This document shows positions 1-5,912 of a stretch of 8,628 nt of DNA, piece by piece; within the stretch, counting starts at the first letter, position 1, and each line of letters opens with the position of its first letter. The notes under the pieces are model-generated. The model did not search any database and was not told where the DNA came from. It worked only from the letters and a program-made list of their open reading frames with translations. A program made the translations under genes and the position numbers. Origin of the DNA: Desulfofustis sp. (GTDB lineage: Bacteria > Desulfobacterota > Desulfobulbia > Desulfobulbales > Desulfocapsaceae); contig JAUVWB010000048.1 of assembly GCA_030604345.1 (NCBI GenBank), positions 1 to 8,628 of the forward strand, in the 5' to 3' direction.

Positions 1-1847
1 AAAACGACCTGGCGGCGTTTACCGGCGAATGGTCAGGATCCAGGGGTGAGGCTGCCGGAGCGCAGACGTCGATCCGGGTCCAGGTCAGCCTGCTCGACTC
101 CCTGATGACCCTGGCCGGCGAGTTGGTCCTGAGCCGCAATCAACTGTTGCAGACAATCAGCGCCAATCATCTAAAATGCGCGGAAAGCGTTGGCCAGCGA
201 ATCGATCTGATCACCTCGGAGCTGCAGGAGGCGATCATGCTCACCCGGATGCAGCCGATCGGCAATGTCTTCGCCCGCTTTCCCGGCATGGTTCGGGATC
301 TGGCAGACAAGCTCGACAAACAGGTGGATCTGGCCATTTATGGCCAGGAAGTGGAACTGGACAAGACCATCATTGAATCCATCGGCGCCCCCCTTGCCCG
401 CCTGGTCGGCACTGCCGTCGAACAGAGCATCGAGACACCGGCACGGCGTCGGCAACGGGGCAAGCCGGAAACCGGCACCATCGTGCTTCGAGCTTTTCAC
501 GAGGCGGGGCAAGTGGTCATAGAGATCGAGGATGACGGCGCCGGCGTGGACGGTGAACAACTGGCCGCTCACGCCGTTCGCAAAGGGCTGATGACCGCCG
601 ATCAGACCCAGACACTGTCGGAAAAAGAGAAGCAGCAGCTGGTTTTCCTCCCCGGCCTGTCTCCTGCCGAAGGCGGCACCGGCATGGACGAGATACGATC
701 GGCCTTCGACAAGCTGGGCGGCCAGATCGATCTGAGCGGAGAGCCCGGCCAGGGCACCACCATCTCCATCAAGTTGCCGCTGACCCTGGCCATCATTCCC
801 TGCCAGGTGGTCATGACCGAAGGGGAGCGCTATGCCATCCCGCAGGTCAACCTGGAGGAGCTGTTGCGCATTCCCGCCAACCAGGTGAAGGAGCGCATCG
901 AAGTGGTCGGCAGCGCCGAGGTGGTGCGGTTACGCGGCAAACTCCTGCCGCTGGTCCGGCTGGCCGATGTGCTTGGGGTCCAACGGACCTTTGTCGACCC
1001 CGAAGACGGGGCGGTTCGTACCGACCGTCGACAGCGGATCGCCGACCGGCGCAGCCGACACTCCGATCAGGCAGGATCGACGAAGCCGCCCACCGACGAA
1101 CCGGTAACAAACCACCAGAGTCGTCGTGAAGCATCGGACCGCCGCTCGGCGCCGGAGAGCGCTCTCAATATCGTCGTGGTGTCGGCCGGTGCCCTCACCT
1201 ACGGCCTGATCGTCGATCGACTGCAGGATTCCGAGGAGATCGTCATCAAGCCGCTCGGCCGGCACTTGCAGCACTGTCAAGGATACGCCGGTGCGACCAT
1301 CATGGGTGATGGCCGTATTGCCCTGATCCTCGACGTGGCCAACCTGGCCCAGTTGGCCCAGCTGAACTCGGTGGACGGCAGCGACCGGGCCAGTCAGCTC
1401 CAGAAGGAAACGGAGGTCGCTGACGCCGCCGACCAGAACCGGTCGGTGCTGATCTTCCACAGCTCCGCCCAGGAACAGTTCGGTATCCAACTCGATCGGG
1501 TGGAACGGATCGAGAAAATCAAACGCAGCGACATCGAGCACCTCGGCACCAAGCGCGTCATGCAGTATCGGGGTGGCAGTCTGCACCTGCTCTGCGTCGA
1601 CGATGTGGCCCAGGTACAGCCGCTGGCCGACCGGGACGATCTGCTGGTTATCGTCTTCTCTTTCGGCACGCACAGCATCGGTCTGCTTGCCTGCGGTCCG
1701 ATAGACACCCGGCAGATCGTCGGCCAGCCCGATCAGTCGACCCTGCGCCAGGCAGGTATCGCCGGCTCGACCATCATCGGGGGGCAGACCACGCTGCTCG
1801 TCGATATCGACGAAATGGTCCGGCACCTCTACCCGGAATGGTTCTAA
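1..1847 (+). CDS. cheA: Chemotaxis-type histidine kinase CheA, 5'-truncated, with extra C-terminal CheW-like domain
   Basis: The gene enters from outside the window. The frame is open from base 3 and codes for recognisable CheA sequence (SIRVQVSLLDSLMTLAGELV) before the first ATG at 105, so that ATG is internal. Residues below are numbered from the ATG. Visible domains in order are P3 dimerisation (start to about 75), P4 ATPase (about 80-225), P5 CheW-like (about 227-420, interrupted by an Arg-rich linker near 296-352) and a second CheW-like domain (about 446-580). The P1 phosphotransfer and P2 parts would lie upstream. In the family, CheA autophosphorylates on P1 and passes phosphate to receivers, in arrays with CheW and receptors. 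The G1 motif DDGAGV (143-148) is intact. The N-box reads RLVGTAVEQSIE where RNAVDHGIE-like sequence is expected, so the Mg-ATP asparagine is a threonine (T103). The stretch between PGLS and GMD is about 7 residues shorter than in E. coli CheA. Catalytic activity is therefore doubtful, although the identification as CheA is firm. cheW follows 45 bp downstream. Confidence 0.93.
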   Translation, partial: NDLAAFTGEWSGSRGEAAGAQTSIRVQVSLLDSLMTLAGELVLSRNQLLQTISANHLKCAESVGQRIDLITSELQEAIMLTRMQPIGNVFARFPGMVRDLADKLDKQVDLAIYGQEVELDKTIIESIGAPLARLVGTAVEQSIETPARRRQRGKPETGTIVLRAFHEAGQVVIEIEDDGAGVDGEQLAAHAVRKGLMTADQTQTLSEKEKQQLVFLPGLSPAEGGTGMDEIRSAFDKLGGQIDLSGEPGQGTTISIKLPLTLAIIPCQVVMTEGERYAIPQVNLEELLRIPANQVKERIEVVGSAEVVRLRGKLLPLVRLADVLGVQRTFVDPEDGAVRTDRRQRIADRRSRHSDQAGSTKPPTDEPVTNHQSRREASDRRSAPESALNIVVVSAGALTYGLIVDRLQDSEEIVIKPLGRHLQHCQGYAGATIMGDGRIALILDVANLAQLAQLNSVDGSDRASQLQKETEVADAADQNRSVLIFHSSAQEQFGIQLDRVERIEKIKRSDIEHLGTKRVMQYRGGSLHLLCVDDVAQVQPLADRDDLLVIVFSFGTHSIGLLACGPIDTRQIVGQPDQSTLRQAGIAGSTIIGGQTTLLVDIDEMVRHLYPEWF

Positions 1848-1892
1848 ACCCTGACCCACCGCCACGGTAACCGCCACGCACGGAGAAACCCC

Positions 1893-2348
1893 ATGACAAC
1901 CCCACGCCCCACCAACCTCGCGAAGACCCTCGAACTGGCGACCTTTACCGTCGGCGAAGCCCTGTGTGGCATGGACATCCTGCAGATCCAGGAAATCAAC
2001 AAGATCATGCAGCGCACCCCGGTGCCTCAGGCGCCCGACTACGTTCTCGGGGTCCTCAACCTGCGCGGCAAGATCGTCACCATCATCGACCTGGCCAAGA
2101 AACTCGGGCTCGGCGAGACGACCATCGCCGAAGAGGCACGCAACATCATCGTCAACTCCCACGACGGCAGCGCCGGCCTGCTGGTCAGCCGCATCGGCGA
2201 TGTGATCGAGGTTCAGAACGACAAAAAGGAAAAACCGCCGGCCAACATGCGCGGCATCGAAGGCAAATACTTTTCCGGGGTCTTCAAGACCGACACCCAG
2301 CTGATCGGCCTGCTCAATATCGACAAAGTCCTGCATCCGGACGAATGA
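1893..2348 (+). CDS. cheW: Chemotaxis coupling protein CheW
   Basis: This is a complete single-domain CheW of 151 aa, close to the usual 150-170. Family members link receptors to the P5 domain of CheA in cytoplasmic chemosensory arrays. The central signature NLRGKIVTIIDL (56-67) is intact, including R58 of the conserved NLRG turn, and the ending IGLLNIDKVL matches the last CheW strand. The ATG is well supported: GGAGAA (1882-1887) sits 5 nt upstream. It lies 45 bp after cheA in the same direction, and the next gene overlaps or nearly touches its stop codon, which implies one transcript. Codon use and GC content match its neighbours. Nothing appears broken. Because CheA already carries two CheW-like domains, this protein would add a third CheW-fold module to the array. 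Confidence 0.95.
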   Translation: MTTPRPTNLAKTLELATFTVGEALCGMDILQIQEINKIMQRTPVPQAPDYVLGVLNLRGKIVTIIDLAKKLGLGETTIAEEARNIIVNSHDGSAGLLVSRIGDVIEVQNDKKEKPPANMRGIEGKYFSGVFKTDTQLIGLLNIDKVLHPDE

Positions 2349-2749
2349 CCATGAACACCAGACAAGCGATCGACAGCGACGACAAGCGGGCGCTGATCAT
2401 GGATGACGAACTGAGCATCCGGCAGGTGCTCGGCGAGATGCTGCGGCTCAGCGGCTACCACTGCAGTGAAGCCGTCGAAGGAGCAGAAGCTGTGGCGCTG
2501 TTTCGCAAGGCGGCAGCCGAGGGGCGGCCATTCGACGTGGTAATCATGGACCTCACCGTCCCTGAGGGCCTCGGTGGTGCCGAGGCTGTTCAGCAGCTGC
2601 TGGCCATCGACCCGGAGGCCCGGGTCATCGTCACCAGCGGCTCGGCAACCGACCCGGTGGTGGAGGAGTATCATCGTTACGGGTTTTCCGGGGCCTTACG
2701 CAAACCTTTTCGGTTCACGGATTTGCACCAGCTGATCGGGGTCAACTAA
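2345..2749 (+). CDS. Stand-alone response-regulator receiver (REC) protein, hybrid-kinase type
   Basis: The protein (134 aa from this ATG) is a single receiver domain with no output domain. Numbering from this start, the acidic pair is D20-D21 (IMDDE), the phosphoacceptor is D69 (VIMDLTVPEGLGG), the switch Thr is T97 (VTSGS) and the conserved Lys is K120 (RKPF), so all active-site positions are present. The MDLTVP-GLGG and YGFSGALRKPFR signatures are those I associate with receivers fused to PAS hybrid kinases rather than with flagellar CheY. The start is ambiguous. ATG 2345 overlaps the cheW stop as ATGA and suggests translational coupling; ATG 2351 lies 2 bp after that stop. Neither has a good ribosome-binding site, only GGA at 2339-2341. 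By position it should be the phosphate sink or output of the CheA system. The receiver-less kinase at 3631-5670 is another possible donor (inference). Confidence 0.9.
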   Translation: MTMNTRQAIDSDDKRALIMDDELSIRQVLGEMLRLSGYHCSEAVEGAEAVALFRKAAAEGRPFDVVIMDLTVPEGLGGAEAVQQLLAIDPEARVIVTSGSATDPVVEEYHRYGFSGALRKPFRFTDLHQLIGVN

Positions 2750-2788
2750 GAGGTGGCGGGGGTCCGGTGTTGGCTTAAAGCACCTCTT
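2748..2788 (+). terminator. Inverted repeat just after the REC gene, possible weak terminator
   Basis: AAGAGGTG (2748-2755, starting inside the TAA stop codon) is perfectly complementary to CACCTCTT (2781-2788). The 8-bp stem encloses a 25-nt loop, and no T-run follows (the next bases are CCGAACC). The position fits the end of the cheA-cheW-REC transcript, but the long loop and missing U tract make it a poor intrinsic terminator. It could equally be an mRNA 3'-end structure or chance. Confidence 0.3.
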
Positions 2789-2841
2789 CCGAACCGACCA
2801 CTACGAAATCCTTTGCATCCTGGCCTGGCGGCATGGTTATC

Positions 2842-2850
2842 TGGTAGCAT
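2842..2850 (+). promoter_or_regulatory. Candidate extended -10 promoter element for the PilZ gene
   Basis: TGGTAGCAT has the TGn-TAnnAT shape of an extended -10 element and lies about 70 bp before the GTG of the PilZ-domain gene, in the only sizeable gap of the left block (2750-2918). No convincing -35 box is seen at 16-18 bp upstream. It would allow the PilZ gene to be expressed separately from the che genes. Support is weak. Confidence 0.2.
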
Positions 2851-2918
2851 CAAGGTCAAATCCGTTACCTCGCGAGCCCCTCGACGCCAACGGTAACCAT
2901 ACCAGCCGGAACCACCAG

Positions 2919-3602
2919 GTGAGCACCAACAAACCACGCCTGCAGGCCGATGCGGACATCTCCCGCAACCGTCTGCTGATCACCATCGCCGGGGCCGTCG
3001 ACAAGGCCGAACTGGATCGGCTCTACACCGATGTGCGCTTCTGTGTCGCCGACCTCAAGCCGGGCTTCGACGTGATCACCGATCTCACCCAGGCCACGCT
3101 CGGCCATCTGAGCGCCTTGCCGACCTTTCGCAAGATCATGGCCTATCTGGCCAGTAACGGGGTGAGAGATGTGGTGCGGGTGATGAATCCGGACAATCTG
3201 ATCCACCGTCAGATCCTCAACCACGCCGCCCGGGTCCCCGGCTACAAAGCCATGTATGTGACCAGCCGAGAGGAAGCCGAGGGCCTGCTGAGTCAGTCCT
3301 CCGAGCGAACCTGCCTGCGCTTCTCGATCCCGGACCAGACCGTAACCCTTCTTTTCGACGGCGAAAAAAAGTCAGGACGCCTCGTGGATATCTCCGCCGG
3401 CGGCTGCGCCATCGACCTCCCCGAGCCACCCCCGGCGGGAAGCGAGGTTACCATCACCTTCACCCTGGCCGCCCGTGATTTTTCCCTTCGCTCCCGCATC
3501 CTGCGGTCGAACGCAAACGACTGTGCCGCAGCCTTTGCCTCCCTCGACGATGAGGAGCGGGAAGCCCTGACCACGTCTCTGATAGCGGCCACACGGCAAT
3601 AA
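2919..3602 (+). CDS. SpoIIAA/STAS-like domain fused to a C-terminal PilZ (c-di-GMP-binding) domain
   Basis: The protein has 227 aa, no signal peptide and no membrane segment. Residues about 12-125 alternate beta strands and helices in the style of SpoIIAA/STAS-like domains (LLITIAGAVDKAELDRLY; DVITDLTQATLGHLSALP; DVVRVMNP). Residues about 129-225 form a PilZ domain. Both c-di-GMP contact motifs are present: RxxxR as R130-TCL-R134, and DxSxxG as D157, S159 and G162 within DISAGG. PilZ proteins with both motifs usually bind c-di-GMP and change the behaviour of a partner, often in motility, pili or polysaccharide export. The start is a GTG with only a weak CGGA (2907-2910) 8 nt upstream. No other ATG, GTG or TTG was found in frame nearby. 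Its neighbours are the REC gene upstream on the same strand and a kinase gene converging from the other side. The N-terminal assignment is less certain than the PilZ one, and the partner is unknown. Confidence 0.85.
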   Translation: MSTNKPRLQADADISRNRLLITIAGAVDKAELDRLYTDVRFCVADLKPGFDVITDLTQATLGHLSALPTFRKIMAYLASNGVRDVVRVMNPDNLIHRQILNHAARVPGYKAMYVTSREEAEGLLSQSSERTCLRFSIPDQTVTLLFDGEKKSGRLVDISAGGCAIDLPEPPPAGSEVTITFTLAARDFSLRSRILRSNANDCAAAFASLDDEEREALTTSLIAATRQ

Positions 3603-3603
3603 G

Positions 3604-3620
3604 GTCAACGCTCCGGTGAC
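3604..3620. terminator. Small hairpin between two convergent genes
   Basis: Between the PilZ stop (3602) and the end of the minus-strand kinase gene (3631), GTCAACG (3604-3610) can pair with CGGTGAC (3614-3620) around a 3-nt loop, with one A-G mismatch. Only a short TTT (3625-3627) follows on the + strand and no T-run on the other strand. The location suits a shared terminator for converging transcripts, but the structure is weak. Confidence 0.25.
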
Positions 3621-3630
3621 GTGCTTTCGA

Positions 3631-5670
3631 TCAGCCCTCGGAGTCGGCGAGCGGCAGGTAGAGGGTAAAGGCCGAACCGCTGCCCGGTTCGCTCACGACC
3701 GTGATCATCCCCTCGTATTGACGGACTATGCCGAGCGTCAGAGGCAGCCCCATGCCGCGCCCGATGAATTTCTTCGTATAAAAGGGGTCAAAGATGTGTT
3801 CCAGCTCTTCCTGGTCCATGCCGCAACCGGAATCGCCGACCGTTAAACCGACGTAGCTCCGGGCTGACGGCTGCCAGTCGAACGGGATCTGATAACCGTC
3901 CTCCATGGCGGCAGGGTCTGCCCGCTCCACGCTCACCTCGATACGGCCCCCGACCTCGCTCAAAGATTCAAGGGCGTTGGCGACGAGACGGTCAAGAGCC
4001 CGGCGGATGTGGTCCGGCTCGACGGCTACCGCCAGCGGTTCGGCAGGAACTCGCAGCTCCAGCGCAACCCGTGCCGGCAGATTGGACCGGCACTCGACTG
4101 CATAGCGGTTCACTAGATCCACCAGGTCAATGGTCGGACAGGGCCGAGAGGAATGGGATTGGCCGAGGTACGCCAACATGTCTCGCCCCAATTCGCTCAA
4201 CTGCACGGAGGCGGCCTGGGCATCCTCGAGACTGCTGCGTACCGGGGATGCTCCCGCCGGCAGCTCGGCAAGCGCTATTTCCAGGTTGCCGAGGATCACC
4301 ATCAACTTGTTGTTGTAGTTATGGGCGACAGCACCGGCCATCCGGGCCAGACTCTCCTGTTTGTGGAGCTGTCGGTTGACCAGTTCCAGCTCCTCCTGCA
4401 ATGCTTGCTGGCGAATACGGTCAAGATGGGCTCGCAGGATGGGAGCGACCTGTTCAGCGATGTTTTCCAGCAGAGCCAGATCGTCCGATGAGTATCCTCC
4501 CACCTTATTGGCGAGGATAAACTGACCGATGACCTGTTCCCGCTGTACGATCGGCACCGCCATCACGCAGTGCAGCGGCACATGCCCGGGCGGCACCTGC
4601 AGGCCCCCCTCGGCGATACTGGACCGCCCTTCCAGCAGCGTCCGCCCCCAGATTCCTCCCCAGCATTCCCGGGGAAAAACGACACTCTTGTCGGGTATCT
4701 GGCACTTGTCCCAGACCTCTCGGGTCATGGTCGGGCAAATCAGATCGCCGGCTTCGTCGAGATAGCCGATCAGACCGATCGGACTGACGAAGGTGTCTAA
4801 CAGCAGTGCGAGAACATCATGGAACAGCTGATCATCCGGGGCGGTGAGAAAAATAGTGGCCACCCGGTGATTGATGGCCAGCACCTGCCGGGACCGAAGC
4901 ACCTCTTCTCGTATCCGCTTGCGCTCGTCGATATCCTCGATGAACCCCAGATAACGGTCATCCGTCACTCGTACCGCCGATACCGAAAACCATCGGGCCT
5001 CACCGTCCTTGCGCACCAGCCGAACCTCGCCGCGAACCAGCCCGGCCTGCTGGACCTGCTGAAAATGGTCCCGGCCGATGTCTCTCGACTCCGGAGCCAG
5101 AATATCGCCGAGGCGCATGGTGAGCAACTCGCTCTCACAATACCCGGTGAGCCGGCAGGCCTCCCGGTTGACCTGCCGATATCTGCCGGTCGCATCGGAA
5201 ATGAAAAGACCGTAGGGGGTGTGCTCCACATAGCTGCGAAACCGCTGCTCGCTTTCGCGCAATGCCTGTTCCGCCTTTTTCCGGCTGGTGATGGACCGAA
5301 AAAAAACCGCTAATCCGTCATCAAACGGGATCGCGTTTACCTCGTACCACTCGGCATGAGGGGCGAAATAGGTCTCGATCCGACGCTCTTGCTGTTGTGA
5401 TAGCGCTTCCTGGTAGAATTTTTCAAAAACCGACCCGCGGCCCTCCGGGAATACCTCGAACAGTCTCCGTCCGAGGACCGTCTGCTCCTCTTTTCCCAGA
5501 ATACGTTGCGCTGCGGTATTGAAATAATGGACCCGCAACTCGTTGTCGAGCAGGAGAAAACCATCCGACATGCCGGACAGAATGGTATTGAGCTGCCGGC
5601 GCCACGATCCGTCATCGGACCAGATCCTGGCACCGGCGTCTCGGTCAGGGGGCTGTTGCGTGGGGCTCAT
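3631..5670 (-). CDS. Soluble sensor histidine kinase PAS-PAS-GAF-HisKA-HATPase
   Basis: The protein has 679 aa, with no signal peptide and no evident membrane segment, so it is probably cytoplasmic. Domains by residue are PAS about 24-130 (MSDGFLLLDNELRVHYFN), PAS about 140-252 (YGLFISDATGRYRQVNREACRLTGY), GAF about 262-412 (ending LANK...LLENIAEQVAPIL), HisKA about 440-505 and HATPase_c about 550-674. The phosphoacceptor is H450 in GAVAHNYNNKL. The ATP site has N565 (RLVANALESL), G1 DSGCGM (613-618), the F-box IFDPFYTKK and G2 GRGMGL (637-642), all intact. The residue after the histidine is Asn, where Asp or Glu is usual. There is no receiver domain, so its phosphate must go to a separate protein. 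The lone REC at 2345-2749 is the nearest candidate (inference). The start is ATG 5668-5670: an in-frame stop lies 9 nt upstream, which rules out a longer product, and no strong ribosome-binding site is seen. It is divergent from the next kinase gene across an AT-rich gap. The signal sensed is unknown. Confidence 0.93.
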   Translation of the reverse strand: MSPTQQPPDRDAGARIWSDDGSWRRQLNTILSGMSDGFLLLDNELRVHYFNTAAQRILGKEEQTVLGRRLFEVFPEGRGSVFEKFYQEALSQQQERRIETYFAPHAEWYEVNAIPFDDGLAVFFRSITSRKKAEQALRESEQRFRSYVEHTPYGLFISDATGRYRQVNREACRLTGYCESELLTMRLGDILAPESRDIGRDHFQQVQQAGLVRGEVRLVRKDGEARWFSVSAVRVTDDRYLGFIEDIDERKRIREEVLRSRQVLAINHRVATIFLTAPDDQLFHDVLALLLDTFVSPIGLIGYLDEAGDLICPTMTREVWDKCQIPDKSVVFPRECWGGIWGRTLLEGRSSIAEGGLQVPPGHVPLHCVMAVPIVQREQVIGQFILANKVGGYSSDDLALLENIAEQVAPILRAHLDRIRQQALQEELELVNRQLHKQESLARMAGAVAHNYNNKLMVILGNLEIALAELPAGASPVRSSLEDAQAASVQLSELGRDMLAYLGQSHSSRPCPTIDLVDLVNRYAVECRSNLPARVALELRVPAEPLAVAVEPDHIRRALDRLVANALESLSEVGGRIEVSVERADPAAMEDGYQIPFDWQPSARSYVGLTVGDSGCGMDQEELEHIFDPFYTKKFIGRGMGLPLTLGIVRQYEGMITVVSEPGSGSAFTLYLPLADSEG

Positions 5671-5698
5671 GATTCGTTATCGGCTCTCGCATTGTCGT

Positions 5699-5712
5699 AT
5701 GGTATATACCAT
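5699..5712. promoter_or_regulatory. Perfect 14-bp palindrome in the divergent kinase promoter region
   Basis: ATGGTATATACCAT reads the same on both strands. It lies 29-42 bp upstream of the minus-strand kinase start and about 200 bp upstream of the plus-strand kinase start, in the AT-rich gap 5671-5912. The TGGT...ACCA half-sites resemble operators of dimeric helix-turn-helix repressors such as GntR-family members (analogy only), and the TATATA core could double as a -10 element for the minus-strand gene. No regulator gene is in the window. Confidence 0.45.
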
Positions 5713-5725
5713 TGATAAGAAACCG

Positions 5726-5753
5726 TTTGCAGGCACAAGTAAACAAATATCAT
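5726..5753 (+). promoter_or_regulatory. Candidate sigma-70-like promoter for the plus-strand kinase
   Basis: TTTGCA (5726-5731, 4 of 6 to the -35 consensus) and TATCAT (5748-5753, 5 of 6 to the -10 consensus) are 16 bp apart. Transcription would start near 5760 and give a leader of about 150 nt before the GTG at 5913. The rest of this gap (to 5912) shows only a small hairpin (CCTCT 5860-5864 with AGAGG 5877-5881) and no recognisable riboswitch or RNA gene. Confidence 0.35.
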
Positions 5754-5912
5754 TCTTACATTTCATCTTTTTACACTCATTTCCACCGGTAAAAATTTCT
5801 GCCGCCCCTTAACCAATCTTTGCAATCCCGCCCTATATCTGCCACACTATCACAATATACCTCTGCTCATTGCCGAAGAGGACACTGTCATTTCCAGGGA
5901 TCGCCGCAGCAC

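Noticed and set aside
105..107. ATG 105 as the start of CheA
   Set aside because: The same frame is open to base 3 and codes for conserved CheA P3 sequence upstream of this ATG, so it is an internal methionine.
1858..1878. Direct repeat ACCGCCACG (1858-1866 and 1870-1878) between cheA and cheW
   Set aside because: Two short copies in GC-rich spacer with no palindromic or promoter context; likely chance.
930..2336. Long minus-strand open frame (468 codons) across cheA and cheW
   Set aside because: It lies opposite two clear CheA/CheW genes, shows no recognisable domain, and is explained by high GC and codon bias.
1964..2344. Plus-strand frame inside cheW that runs into the REC gene
   Set aside because: The part before 2345 is an Arg/His-rich out-of-frame reading of cheW without domain features; the REC protein begins at 2345 or 2351.
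2826..2840. Possible sigma-54 promoter (TGGCGGCATGGTTAT) before the PilZ gene
   Set aside because: The GG element fits only partly and the required GC of the -12 box is missing.
4819..5313. 164-codon plus-strand open frame opposite the PAS-GAF kinase
   Set aside because: It is antisense to well-conserved PAS domains, has no recognisable motif, and is typical of a shadow frame.
5820..5912. TTG 5820 as the start of the plus-strand kinase
   Set aside because: There is no ribosome-binding site, the extension looks non-coding and AT-rich, and it overlaps the leader; GTG 5913 begins just before the coiled linker and first PAS domain.
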